Below are positions 1 through 8,390 of a stretch of DNA of 64,000 nt, in pieces; the first letter of the stretch is position 1; each line of letters begins with the position of its first letter. The stretch comes from Denitratisoma sp. (GTDB lineage Bacteria; Pseudomonadota; Gammaproteobacteria; Burkholderiales; Rhodocyclaceae), in NCBI GenBank assembly GCA_032027165.1, contig JAVSMO010000001.1:2605919-2669918 (forward strand), read 5' to 3'. The translations under genes and the position numbers were made by a program. The notes under the pieces are model-generated. The model had not been told where the DNA came from and ran no database searches. It saw only the letters and a program-made list of their open reading frames with translations.

Positions 1-1
1 C

Positions 2-670
2 TGCGTGCACGAGATGAACACCATCAACCACTACGTCGGCATGTTTCCCATCGCCACCGGCGCGCCGGTGGAGAAGCCGCTGGCGAAGTTCTTCTTCGCC
101 TTCTTCGCCACCATGATGCTGGCCTTCGCCGTGGCGCAGAAGAAGCTGCGCCTGGTCGTGCTGGGCGCGGGCTTCGCCGCCACCGCCGCCTGGATGATCG
201 TCGACCAGTATGTGCTGGGCCACCTGGCCACGCACGTCGAGGAATACGTGCGCGAGGCCGGCACCTTCTTCAAGGAGCCCGAGCGGATCAAGGCCTGGGG
301 CGACAACGTGACCCTGATCACCCACATCGTCATCGCCGGTCTCGTCGCCGTCATGGCGGTGGTCGTCGCCGGCGTGGCGAAGGTCCGCGGCTTCCAGCTG
401 CTGCTGGCCCTGGTGCCGGCGCTGCTGCCGGTGTATTTCGTCGTAACCTACGCCGGCTGGCTGTGGTTCTTCGGCCACAACCTGCACCCCTGGGGCGCCT
501 TCACCGTGAAACCCTTCATGCCGACCGTCTTCGGCGAAGGCAAGGTGGCGCAGTTCTCCACCTATTCCTATCCCTACTGGGGCTACGCCCTCCTGCTGGT
601 GGTGTTCGCCGCGCTGATGCTGGCGCTGCTCATCCGCCGCAAGCAGCTGCGCGAAGGCGCGGTAGAGTAG
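2..670 (+). CDS. NosB-like integral membrane protein, 5' end outside window (partial)
   Basis: The frame is open from the first complete codon of the window, so the start is probably upstream; a GTG at position 5 is the first possible start but has no ribosome site in view. About 222 residues are visible, with roughly five hydrophobic segments and a short charged C-terminus. It stops 5 bases before nosD and so belongs to the same operon. In NosR-less (clade II) nos clusters a membrane protein called NosB sits between nosZ and nosD; the name here rests on that position and topology, not on a recognised motif. Its biochemical role is not established. Confidence 0.5.
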   Translation, partial: CVHEMNTINHYVGMFPIATGAPVEKPLAKFFFAFFATMMLAFAVAQKKLRLVVLGAGFAATAAWMIVDQYVLGHLATHVEEYVREAGTFFKEPERIKAWGDNVTLITHIVIAGLVAVMAVVVAGVAKVRGFQLLLALVPALLPVYFVVTYAGWLWFFGHNLHPWGAFTVKPFMPTVFGEGKVAQFSTYSYPYWGYALLLVVFAALMLALLIRRKQLREGAVE

Positions 671-675
671 GGCCC

Positions 676-2025
676 ATGCGGCGCCTGTTCGCGCTGCTGA
701 CGATGGCCGTGGCCGCCACGGCCCTCGGCAACGGCGAGGAACCCGAACGCAAGGTCGACGCCGCCGCCCATGGCGGCGTGCGCGCCGACGTCGACCGGCC
801 GAAGCCGGTCTTCATGCTGCACGAGCGCGACAAGCGCGTGCACGGCCTCAAGCCCTTCCAGGAACTGGTCGACGCCGCCCCGGCCGGCTCGACCCTGAAG
901 CCGCCCGCCGGCAGCTATGCCGGCCCGGTGCACCTCGACAAGCCGCTCGTCATCGACGGCGGCGGGCAGGTGACCATCGACGCCGGCGGCAAGGGCACGG
1001 TGTTCCTGCTGCAAACCAGCGACGCCGTGCTGCGCGGACTGACTTTGCAGGGTTCCGGCGACTCGCACGACACCGACGATTCCTGTCTCGACGTGCGCGG
1101 CCATCGCAACACCCTCGAGTCGCTGGTCATCGCCGACTGCCTGTTCGGCATCGACCTCAAGCAATCGAACGCCAATCTCGTGCGCAACAACCGCATCTCC
1201 TCCAAGCCCCTCCCGCTTGGCGTGCGCGGCGACGCGCTGCGCCTGTGGTACAGCCGCGACAACCGCATCGAGGGCAACGAAGTCATCGACTCGCGCGACA
1301 TGGTGGTGTGGTACTCCAACGGCAACCTGTTCAGGAACAACCTCGGCCGCCGCAGCCGCTATTCGATCCATTTCATGTTCGCCGACAACAACACCGTGGA
1401 GGGCAACCGCTTCTACGACAACGCCGTCGGCGTGTACCTGATGTACACCGAGGGCGTGCGCGTGCGCAACAACGTGATCTCCCACGCCACCGGCGCCACC
1501 GGCATGGGCATTGGCTTCAAGGAAGCCTCCGACGCCGTCATCGAGGGCAACGAAATCATCTACTGCGCGGTCGGCGTGCAGTCCGACCTGTCGCCCTTCC
1601 AGCCCGGCACGAAAATCGAGTTCCGCGGCAACCGCATCGCCTACAACGGCATCGGCATGCTGTTCACCTCCGAGCTGGGCGGCAACGTCGCGACGGGGAA
1701 CGCCTTCGAGGGCAACCTCACCCACGTCGCCCAGGCCGGCCGCAACACCGGCGGACTGAACCTGTGGCGCGGCAACCACTGGGACGACTACCAGGGCTTT
1801 GACCGCGACGGCGACGGCACGGGCGACACGCCCTACGAGCTGTACGCCTTCGCCGACCGCATCTGGATGGAAATCCCCCAGGCGCGCTTCTTCAAGACCT
1901 CGCCCGCCCTGGAACTGCTCGACTTTCTCGAGCGCCTGGCGCCCTTCTCCTCGCCCGAGCTGATGCTGCGCGACGAGGCACCGCGCTTCAAGAAGTCCGA
2001 AAGGAATGGCCATGAGCGAAGCTGA
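676..2025 (+). CDS. nosD: NosD, periplasmic copper-site maturation protein of N2O reductase
   Basis: The 449-residue protein starts with a short signal peptide (about residues 1-19). Most of the rest is a run of NosD/CASH-type parallel beta-helix repeats rich in GN, RNN and EGN turns. NosD works with the NosFY transporter to build the CuZ sulfide-bridged cluster of nitrous oxide reductase. The ATG follows the nosB-like stop by 5 bases, and the 3' end overlaps nosG by 14 bases. The gene contains one copy of the dispersed 24-base motif (1023-1046), where the Gly-Leu-Thr-Leu codons are unusually AT-rich for this genome. Assignment is firm from repeat structure and operon order. Confidence 0.93.
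   Translation: MRRLFALLTMAVAATALGNGEEPERKVDAAAHGGVRADVDRPKPVFMLHERDKRVHGLKPFQELVDAAPAGSTLKPPAGSYAGPVHLDKPLVIDGGGQVTIDAGGKGTVFLLQTSDAVLRGLTLQGSGDSHDTDDSCLDVRGHRNTLESLVIADCLFGIDLKQSNANLVRNNRISSKPLPLGVRGDALRLWYSRDNRIEGNEVIDSRDMVVWYSNGNLFRNNLGRRSRYSIHFMFADNNTVEGNRFYDNAVGVYLMYTEGVRVRNNVISHATGATGMGIGFKEASDAVIEGNEIIYCAVGVQSDLSPFQPGTKIEFRGNRIAYNGIGMLFTSELGGNVATGNAFEGNLTHVAQAGRNTGGLNLWRGNHWDDYQGFDRDGDGTGDTPYELYAFADRIWMEIPQARFFKTSPALELLDFLERLAPFSSPELMLRDEAPRFKKSERNGHERS
1023..1046 (-). repeat. Dispersed motif site 1
   Basis: AAAGTCAGTC-N8-ACGGCG on the minus strand, inside nosD; exact match to the consensus AAAGTCAGYC-N8-RCGGCG. Confidence 0.8.
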
Positions 2026-2896
2026 CAAACCCGAGGGACCCGCCGCCCCGGCCGCCAAGCCCGGCGGCAAGGTCAAGCCGCCGCCGCTGTCCCGCAGCAA
2101 GCGGCAGGAGCTGCGGCGCAAGTTCCTGCGCACCGTGCTGCTCACCGGCGGCGTGCTCGGCGCCGGCCTCTCGGGCTTTCTGCCGATGCTCTATGCACGA
2201 AGGCAGCGCCTGCGTCCGCCCGGGGCGCTGGACGAGAAGGACTTCCTCGCCTCCTGCATCAAGTGCGGCCAGTGCGTGCAGGTCTGCCCGGTGGAAGCCA
2301 TCAAGCTGGCCGACCTGGTGGACGGCTTCGGCGTCGGCGTGCCCTACATCGACGCGCGCGACCAGGCCTGCGACTTCTCCTGCGACGCCGTGCAGTGCGT
2401 CCTCGCCTGCCCGACCGGCTCGCTCACCTACAGGAAGCCGGAATTCTTCCAGGTGCGGGCCGGCGCGGCGCTGGCGACCAAGCCGGTCCTGCTCGCCAAG
2501 GAAAAGGATCCCGAACCGACCATCAACCTCACCGAGCGTATGGGCGTGGCGCGCCTGACGCGGCCGGAACTGTGCCTGGCGATCAAGGGCAAGGGCTTCA
2601 AGGGCCAGGCGCGCGGCGCCGACTTCAAGGGCCGCATGCGCTACATGGCGGTCGACCGCTGGAAGCCGATCCCCGTCGCCGAGCATCCCTACGACGTCGC
2701 CGAGTGCGACCTCTGCGTGCGCGAATGCCCGATCAAGGGCGCCATTTCCATCGAGACGGTCTACGCCCCGGACGGCAGCCAGCGCAAGTCGCCGGTGGTG
2801 CACGAGCCCTGCGTCGGCTGCGGCGTCTGCGAGATGATCTGCCCGACCGAGGCCGCCAGCATCGAAATCGTTCCCAGGGAGGTATGGAGAACATGA
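2012..2896 (+). CDS. nosG: NosG, NapG-like ferredoxin with multiple 4Fe-4S sites
   Basis: The 294-residue protein has a twin-arginine-like segment RRKFLRT (about 35-41), a hydrophobic stretch, then four Cys groups: CIKCGQC (82-88), a CxxxCx4CxxxC group (120-133), CDLCVRECP (232-240) and CVGCGVCEMICP (267-278). NosG and NosH are thought to pass electrons from (mena)quinol towards periplasmic N2O reductase in place of NosR. An in-frame ATG at 2006 is also possible. I chose 2012 because AAGGA at 2001-2005 is correctly spaced for it. It overlaps nosH by ATGA. Confidence 0.9.
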   Translation: MSEADKPEGPAAPAAKPGGKVKPPPLSRSKRQELRRKFLRTVLLTGGVLGAGLSGFLPMLYARRQRLRPPGALDEKDFLASCIKCGQCVQVCPVEAIKLADLVDGFGVGVPYIDARDQACDFSCDAVQCVLACPTGSLTYRKPEFFQVRAGAALATKPVLLAKEKDPEPTINLTERMGVARLTRPELCLAIKGKGFKGQARGADFKGRMRYMAVDRWKPIPVAEHPYDVAECDLCVRECPIKGAISIETVYAPDGSQRKSPVVHEPCVGCGVCEMICPTEAASIEIVPREVWRT

Positions 2897-3876
2897 ACTC
2901 GATTCTCAAGAAGCGCTTCCTTGAACAGATCCTGGTGATGTTCGGCCGCGAGCCGAAGAAGCCGGAGGCCGTCAGCGAGCCGGCCAAGCAGATCCACCTG
3001 CTCAAACGCACCAGCAACAAGGAAAAGCTGCAGGCCGCGGCGGCGCACGCCGAAGCGCACATGAGCACCTCGCACAAGTGGCGCAACCGCCGCTGGGCGG
3101 TGCTGCTTGCCGCCAACCTGCTGTTCGTCGTCTCCTTCTACTTCGACATCCAGATCCTCGAGGGCGCGCTCACCGCCTCGCGCTTCATCGGCTTCCACCT
3201 GATCGACCTGAATTCGGCGCTGCAGGTGATGCTGGCGCACAAGCACATCATCACCAACCTGCTGATCGGCACCGGCACCGTGCTCGTCCTCTGGGTCCTC
3301 TTCGGCGGCCGCACCTTCTGCTCGTGGGTCTGCCCCTACCACCTGCTCGCCGAGTGGGCGGAGAAGATCCACCTCTGGCTGGTGAAGAAGAAGCTGGTGA
3401 TCGACCAGCCGGTCGACCGCCGCCTGCGCACGGTGTTCTGGATCGTCTTCGCCCTGCTCGCCTTCGCCACCGGCTACACGGTGTACGAGTCGATCTCGCC
3501 GACCGGCATCGTCTCGCGCGCGCTGATCTACGGCCCCGGCCTGGCCCTGCTGTGGGTGCTGGCCCTGCTGGTGTTCGAGGTCTTCTTCGTACGCCGCGCC
3601 TGGTGCCGCTATGCCTGCCCGATCGGACTGACCTACGGCGTCGTCGGCATCCTCTCGCCGGTGCGCATCAAGTACACGCTGGAGGGCTGCTTCCACGAAG
3701 GCAACTGCCGCAAGGTCTGCCTGGTGCCGCACGTCCTCGACACCGTGATCAAGGGCCGCGCCGTGCACACCGAGGTGCCGATCGGCCCGGACTGCACGCG
3801 CTGCGGCCTGTGCGTGGACGTCTGCCCGACCGGCTCTTTGACCTACGACATAAAGGGGCTCTCCAAACTGCTCTGA
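2893..3876 (+). CDS. nosH: NosH, NapH-like membrane quinol dehydrogenase
   Basis: This 327-residue membrane protein has about four helices, the NapH-family cytoplasmic motifs CSWVCP and CRYACP, and a C-terminal 4Fe-4S motif CTRCGLCVDVCP. It probably oxidises quinol and feeds NosG. A nearer ATG at 2884 lies only one base from the AGGGAGG ribosome site (2876-2882); 2893 is properly spaced and overlaps the nosG stop as ATGA, so it was preferred. The nosC1/nosC2 cytochrome genes found in some clade II clusters are absent between nosG and nosH here. Confidence 0.9.
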   Translation: MNSILKKRFLEQILVMFGREPKKPEAVSEPAKQIHLLKRTSNKEKLQAAAAHAEAHMSTSHKWRNRRWAVLLAANLLFVVSFYFDIQILEGALTASRFIGFHLIDLNSALQVMLAHKHIITNLLIGTGTVLVLWVLFGGRTFCSWVCPYHLLAEWAEKIHLWLVKKKLVIDQPVDRRLRTVFWIVFALLAFATGYTVYESISPTGIVSRALIYGPGLALLWVLALLVFEVFFVRRAWCRYACPIGLTYGVVGILSPVRIKYTLEGCFHEGNCRKVCLVPHVLDTVIKGRAVHTEVPIGPDCTRCGLCVDVCPTGSLTYDIKGLSKLL

Positions 3877-3899
3877 CGGCCGCCCGGTCCCCTTATAAT
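3873..3899 (+). promoter_or_regulatory. Possible internal promoter before nosF
   Basis: A perfect TATAAT at 3894-3899 stands out in GC-rich sequence 9 bases before the nosF ATG. A weak -35-like CTGACG lies at 3873-3878 with a 15-base spacer. It could give extra nosFLY transcription; the spacing is short, so it is tentative. Confidence 0.25.
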
Positions 3900-3908
3900 C
3901 CGCTGTCC

Positions 3909-4790
3909 ATGATTCATTTCCAGAACGTCTCGAAGACCTTCAAGCGCAACCGCGTCCTCGACGGCATCGGCCTCGACATCGGGCTGGGTGAGCGCGTCGC
4001 CCTGATCGGCTCCAATGGCGCCGGCAAGACGACGCTGATCCGCTGCCTGCTCGGCGAGTACACCCACGAGGGCACGGTCGCCATCGAGGGCCGGTCGCCG
4101 CGCGCCGAACGCACCCGCGTGCTCGCCTCGGTCGGCTTCGTGCCGCAGCTGCCGCCGCCGCTGAAGATGCCGGTGGGCCAGCTGATCGGCTTCGCCGCCG
4201 CGCTGTGCCACTCCGACGAGAAGCGCATCGCCACGCTGGCCCTGCGCCTCGGCCTCGACGTCGAGCGCGTGCGCCAGCAGCCTTTCGTCAAGCTTTCCGG
4301 CGGCCAGAAGCAGAAGATCCTCATCGCCATCGCCCTGGGCCGCGACGCCAAGGTGCTGGTGATGGACGAGCCGGCCGCCAACCTCGACCCGGAAGCGCGC
4401 AAGATCTTCTTCGAGCTGCTCGCCGAGCGCCAGCACGACACCACCATGCTGATCTCCAGCCATCGCCTGAACGAGGTGGCCGCGCTGGTCAACCGCGTCG
4501 TCGAGCTGGACATGGGCAAGGTGGTGCTCGACGACCGCGTCGCCGACGACGTCTCGCTCTCCGGCCTGCTCGACTGCCGCATCCGCATCAAGCGCGCGGA
4601 TGCCGCCTTCGACAAGGCGCTGTCGGCCTGGGACTTCCGCGCCTCGCCGGACGGCCTCGAATGGACCGGCGAGGTGGCCGGCCCCGACCGCCTGCGCTTC
4701 CTCGGCATGACCAGCCGCTACGTCGCCCTGATCGCCGACCTCTCCCTCAGCGAGGCGGAAAAAGTCAGTCTCCCGGAGACGGCGGCATGA
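3909..4790 (+). CDS. nosF: NosF, ABC transporter ATPase
   Basis: The 293-residue ATPase shows Walker A (GSNGAGKTT), the LSGGQKQK signature and Walker B with VLVMDEPAAN. It forms the NosFY transporter that, with NosD, delivers a sulfur species for CuZ assembly in the periplasm. It starts 32 bases after nosH and overlaps nosL by ATGA. The last codons contain a copy of the dispersed motif (4761-4784). Length and motifs are typical of the family. Confidence 0.93.
   Translation: MIHFQNVSKTFKRNRVLDGIGLDIGLGERVALIGSNGAGKTTLIRCLLGEYTHEGTVAIEGRSPRAERTRVLASVGFVPQLPPPLKMPVGQLIGFAAALCHSDEKRIATLALRLGLDVERVRQQPFVKLSGGQKQKILIAIALGRDAKVLVMDEPAANLDPEARKIFFELLAERQHDTTMLISSHRLNEVAALVNRVVELDMGKVVLDDRVADDVSLSGLLDCRIRIKRADAAFDKALSAWDFRASPDGLEWTGEVAGPDRLRFLGMTSRYVALIADLSLSEAEKVSLPETAA
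4761..4784 (+). repeat. Dispersed motif site 2
   Basis: AAAGTCAGTC-N8-ACGGCG at the 3' end of nosF; exact match. It encodes Lys-Val-Ser-Leu. Confidence 0.8.
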
Positions 4791-5251
4791 TCGGCCGCCG
4801 GGAATTCCTGCTGCTTTCCGGCGGCCTGCTGCTCGCGCCGCTGGCGGCCTGCGGACGGAAGGAAAGCTGGCCGGAGGGCATGGCCGAGATCAAGTGGGAC
4901 CGCGACACCTGCGTCCGCTGCAACATGGTCATCAGCGATCCGCGCTTCGCCGCCCAGATGCGCGGCGGCGAGAAGAACGCGGCATTCAAGTTCGACGACG
5001 TCGGCTGCCTCGTCTTCTGGCTGCGCGACAAGGCGGCGCAGTATCCCTGGATGGCCGAGCCCGCCACGCGCATGTGGGTGGCCGACTCGACCGACATGAG
5101 CGGCACCACCTGGCTCGACGCGCGCCAGGCGCATTACCTGGGCGGCCGGCTCTCGCCGATGGGCTACAACTTCGCCGCCGTGCGCGATGCCGCTCCCGGC
5201 AGCGTGACTTATGTTGTGATGCGAGAGCAAATTCTCGCCAAAGGGAAATGA
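4787..5251 (+). CDS. nosL: NosL, copper chaperone lipoprotein
   Basis: The 154-residue protein has a lipoprotein signal (lipobox LAAC near residue 21) and the CVRCNM copper-binding segment characteristic of NosL, which delivers Cu(I) to apo-NosZ. The order is nosF-nosL-nosY rather than the more usual nosF-nosY-nosL. Its start overlaps the nosF stop (ATGA) and its end overlaps nosY by 4 bases, consistent with translational coupling. Confidence 0.92.
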   Translation: MIGRREFLLLSGGLLLAPLAACGRKESWPEGMAEIKWDRDTCVRCNMVISDPRFAAQMRGGEKNAAFKFDDVGCLVFWLRDKAAQYPWMAEPATRMWVADSTDMSGTTWLDARQAHYLGGRLSPMGYNFAAVRDAAPGSVTYVVMREQILAKGK

Positions 5252-6075
5252 AAGAACTCTGGCTCACCGCGAAACTGGACATCGTCGAATCGCTGCGCGC
5301 ACGCTGGTTCGCCATCTACTGCCTGGTCTTCGGCGGCCTGGTGGCGCTGCTCTTCCTCTTCGGACTGACCGAGTCGCGCGTGCTCGGCTTCATCGGCCTG
5401 TCGCGCCTGCTCGTCACCTTCATCCAGCTGACCATGGCGATCCTGCCGATCTTCGTGCTCATCACCACGGTGCGCTCGGTGGCCGGCGACCGCGAGGCCG
5501 GCGTCTTCGAGTACCTGCTCTCCCTGCCGGTCGGCCTGGCCGCCTGGTTCTGGGGCAAGATCGTCGGCCGCTACCTGATCATCTTCCTGCCGGTGTTCGC
5601 CGCCATGGCCGGCGCCGTGCTGTGGGCGCTGATCCGCGGCATCGAAGTGCCGTGGGGCATGTTCGCCTACTACACGGCGCTGCTCGCCGCGATGGGCTGG
5701 TGCTTCCTCGGCATCGGCATGCTGATCTCGGCGCTGGCGCGCAGCACCGACGTCGCCCAGGGCATGGCCTTCATGGTCTGGCTGACGCTGCTGCTGTTCC
5801 TCGACCTGATCCTGCTCGGCGTCATGATCCAGGAGCATGTTCGGCCCGAGGTGGCGGTGGGCATCGCGCTGGCCAATCCGCTGCAGGTGTTCCGCACCGC
5901 CGCGCTGGCGCTGTTCGACCCGCAGCTCATCGTGCTGGGACCCTCGGCCTTCGTCATCCTCGACAATTTCGGCGCGACCGGCTACCGGTTCTTCGCCGTG
6001 CTGTATCCGGTCGCGGTCGGCGCGCTGTGCGCCGGCGCGGGCTACCTGTTCTTCCGGCGCGGCGACCTGCCCTGA
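5248..6075 (+). CDS. nosY: NosY, ABC transporter permease
   Basis: The 275-residue protein has six predicted membrane helices of the ABC-2 permease type, with the conserved cytoplasmic segment VAGDREAGVFEYLLSLPV between helices 2 and 3. It is the partner of NosF. An AAGGGAA ribosome site lies just before the ATG. It overlaps nosL upstream and meets the thioredoxin gene downstream (shared A of TGATG). Confidence 0.92.
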   Translation: MKELWLTAKLDIVESLRARWFAIYCLVFGGLVALLFLFGLTESRVLGFIGLSRLLVTFIQLTMAILPIFVLITTVRSVAGDREAGVFEYLLSLPVGLAAWFWGKIVGRYLIIFLPVFAAMAGAVLWALIRGIEVPWGMFAYYTALLAAMGWCFLGIGMLISALARSTDVAQGMAFMVWLTLLLFLDLILLGVMIQEHVRPEVAVGIALANPLQVFRTAALALFDPQLIVLGPSAFVILDNFGATGYRFFAVLYPVAVGALCAGAGYLFFRRGDLP

Positions 6076-6584
6076 TGGCCCGGCTGTCCGTCCTGCTCAG
6101 CCTGCTGCTCCTGCTCGCGCCGGCCGCCTGGGCGCAGGCGCCCGCCCAGCCTTCGGCCGCGGCGCTCTTCGCCGCCACGCTGCACGACGCCGACGACAAG
6201 CCATTCGCCTTCGCACAGCTGCGCGGCAAGCCGCTGATCGTGAACTTCTGGGCGCGCTGGTGCGGCCCCTGCCGGGCGGAGATCCCGGAACTTTCCGCCG
6301 CGCACGACAAACATGCGAAGCGCGGGCTGGTCGTCGTCGGCATCGCCCTCGACGACAAGGTCGAGGCGGTGCGCGATTTCGCCAGGGCCTACGAAATGCG
6401 CTACACCGGCCTGCTCGCCAAGGAAGGCGGCATCGCCCTCATGCAGGCCAGCGGCAACCCCAAGGCCGTGGTGCCGTTTACCCTCGTCATCGACCGCAAG
6501 GGCAATGTCATCGGCAGTAAACTCGGCGCCATGAGCCATGAAGAAATCGAGGCTGCCGCGAAACAGCTTCTGGGAGCCCAATGA
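6075..6584 (+). CDS. TlpA/ResA-like thioredoxin of the nos operon
   Basis: The 169-residue protein has a cleavable signal peptide (1-20) and a thioredoxin fold with active site WCGPC (62-66). Periplasmic thioredoxins of this type keep Cys residues reduced in cytochrome c or copper proteins. Position at the end of the nos genes suggests it keeps NosL or NosZ metal-site Cys reduced. Its stop overlaps the next gene's start by 4 bases. The family is clear; the partner is inferred. Confidence 0.85.
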   Translation: MARLSVLLSLLLLLAPAAWAQAPAQPSAAALFAATLHDADDKPFAFAQLRGKPLIVNFWARWCGPCRAEIPELSAAHDKHAKRGLVVVGIALDDKVEAVRDFARAYEMRYTGLLAKEGGIALMQASGNPKAVVPFTLVIDRKGNVIGSKLGAMSHEEIEAAAKQLLGAQ

Positions 6585-7540
6585 TGCCGCCGCCGATGGA
6601 ACCGACGCTCGCCGCCTTCCCCAACCCCTTCCTGCGCTATTTCGCGGCGACGCGGCCGCCCTTCCTCAGCGTGACCTTCGCCGCCTGCCTGGTCGGGCTC
6701 GCCACCGCGGCACTCGACGGCGCCATGCTGCGCCCGGCCGCAGCCTTCTTCACGGTGTTCTTCGCGCTGGTGGCGCACGCCGGCATCAACGTGCTGAACG
6801 ACTACTACGATGCGCTCAACGGCAGCGACGCCGCCAACACCGAGCGCCAATTCCCGTTCACCGGCGGCAGCCGCTTCATCCAGAACGGCGTGCTCAGCCT
6901 GCGCGCCGCCGGCCTCTTCGGCTACGCCCTGCTCGCCTCGGTGATTCCCGCCGGACTGTGGCTGGCGTGGACCTCGGCCGGCGGCCTGATTCTGATCGGC
7001 CTGGCCGGAATGTTCGTCGGCTGGGCCTACTCGGCGCCGCCGCTGAAGTTCATGAGCCGCGGCCTCGGCGAGCTGGCGGTGGCCTGCGGCTGGCTGATCG
7101 TCGTCGTCGGCGCCGACTACGTGCAGCGCGGCGCCTTCTCCGCCCTGCCCTTCGTCGCCGGCCTGCCCTATGCCCTGCACGTCGCCAACGTGCTCTTCAT
7201 CAACCAGTTTCCCGACTATCGCGCCGACACCGCCGCCGGCAAGCGCAACTGGGTGGTGCGCCTCGGCCCCATGCGTGCGCGCTGGGGCTATCCCTTCATC
7301 GTCGGCGTCGCCTACGGCTGGCTGGCCGGCGCGGTGGCGCTGGGCGCCCTGCCGTGGACCGCGCTGCTCGCCCTGGTCGCACTGGCACCGGCACTGGCGG
7401 CGACGAAGCAGCTGCTCGCCCATGCCGCAAAGCCGGCGGAGCTGGTGCCGGCCATCCGCGCCACCATCGGCGCGGCGATGCTGCACGGCATACTCCTCGC
7501 CGTCGGCCTGGTCGCCGCGCGCCTGGCCGGACTGCACTGA
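6581..7540 (+). CDS. UbiA-family prenyltransferase, MenA-like
   Basis: The 319-residue membrane protein has about eight helices, a first Asp motif NDYYD (73-77) and a second Asp-containing loop FPDYRAD, as in UbiA/MenA enzymes that attach a polyprenyl chain to an aromatic ring. The NDYYD form and overall sequence favour MenA (menaquinone) over UbiA (ubiquinone) or haem O synthase. It overlaps the thioredoxin gene by ATGA, so it is co-transcribed with nos. NapGH/NosGH-type electron entry is often linked to menaquinol, which makes this neighbour meaningful. The substrate is not proven. Confidence 0.7.
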   Translation: MMPPPMEPTLAAFPNPFLRYFAATRPPFLSVTFAACLVGLATAALDGAMLRPAAAFFTVFFALVAHAGINVLNDYYDALNGSDAANTERQFPFTGGSRFIQNGVLSLRAAGLFGYALLASVIPAGLWLAWTSAGGLILIGLAGMFVGWAYSAPPLKFMSRGLGELAVACGWLIVVVGADYVQRGAFSALPFVAGLPYALHVANVLFINQFPDYRADTAAGKRNWVVRLGPMRARWGYPFIVGVAYGWLAGAVALGALPWTALLALVALAPALAATKQLLAHAAKPAELVPAIRATIGAAMLHGILLAVGLVAARLAGLH

Positions 7541-7550
7541 AGGCGTCGCA

Positions 7551-7835
7551 ATGGCTGCCTACGTGATCGGCCATATCGCCATCAAGGATCCGCTGAAGTG
7601 GGAGGCCTACCGCAGCCAGGTGCCGGCCACGCTGGCGCCGTGGAGCGCCGAACTGGTATTTCGCGGACGGCAATTCGCAGTGTTCAGCGGCACGCACCCC
7701 CACGCCGACACCGTCGTCATCCGCTTCCCCGATCCGGCCGCCGTCCGCCGCTGGTTCGACTCGCCGGCCTACCAGGCCCTGATTCCCCTGCGCGAAGAAG
7801 CCGCCGACGTGGTGCTGGTCGGCTACGAGACGTAA
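7551..7835 (+). CDS. DUF1330 family protein
   Basis: This small 94-residue cytosolic protein is of the DUF1330 family (dimeric alpha-beta barrel fold), recognised from the start AAYVIGHIAIKDP and the FPDPAAVRRWFDSPAYQAL segment. It lies 10 bases after the prenyltransferase and is the last gene of the plus-strand operon. Function is unknown. The 59 bases between it and napB are GC-rich and could form a weak shared hairpin, but no clear terminator was found. Confidence 0.75.
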   Translation: MAAYVIGHIAIKDPLKWEAYRSQVPATLAPWSAELVFRGRQFAVFSGTHPHADTVVIRFPDPAAVRRWFDSPAYQALIPLREEAADVVLVGYET

Positions 7836-7894
7836 AAAGGCCGCAGCCGGCGCGGCCGGCCGCGGCCCTGCTGGGGCGCGAAGGGTCGTCTGGC

Positions 7895-8347
7895 TTACTT
7901 CTGGACGTTGCCGACGAAGGTGTTGTCCACCAGCGGCTTGGCGTCCACCTGCGGCACATGACAGCTGTTGCACTGGTAGCGGTCCATCGTCACCACCTTC
8001 TTCATACCGTCCTTGCTGAACGCCAGGTGGCTGTCGCCCATCTTGGGCGCGTTTTTCTTGCGATAGGTCTCCAGGCTGTGGCAGTCGAGGCACTGGTTCT
8101 CGGAGACGGTGATCTCGTCGAAGTTCGCCACCGCATGCGGGATCAGCGGCGGCTGCGTGCTGAAGGTGCGCTCGATCGGCTTCTGCAGGCCGGGCTTCTT
8201 GCCGACGTACTCCAGCGATGAGTCGGGGGCCTTGTCGGCCATCGCCACGTCGGCGCCACGCAAGGTTGACACCCCGCCGTACTGGGCGCATCCGAACACC
8301 ACCGCGGCCAGCGCCGCGGCCACTGTTGCCTTGACGGTCCTATTCAT
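7895..8347 (-). CDS. napB: NapB, di-haem cytochrome c subunit of periplasmic nitrate reductase
   Basis: The 150-residue protein has two CxxCH haem sites, CLDCH (86-90) and CNSCH (126-130), and NapB-specific spacing. It passes electrons to NapA. The N-terminal hydrophobic stretch ends in VFGC (17-20), which could act as a lipobox, whereas NapB is normally a soluble periplasmic protein. It is the last gene of napDAGHB, 43 bases after napH. Confidence 0.92.
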   Translation of the reverse strand: MNRTVKATVAAALAAVVFGCAQYGGVSTLRGADVAMADKAPDSSLEYVGKKPGLQKPIERTFSTQPPLIPHAVANFDEITVSENQCLDCHSLETYRKKNAPKMGDSHLAFSKDGMKKVVTMDRYQCNSCHVPQVDAKPLVDNTFVGNVQK

Positions 8348-8390
8348 GATCGTCTCCCTTCACGTCAAAAGTTGAAAAAATCCAGCCCAC

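Noticed and set aside
7836..7894. Rho-independent terminator between the DUF1330 gene and napB
   Set aside because: The gap is GC-rich with several possible small stems but no clear single hairpin with T-run.
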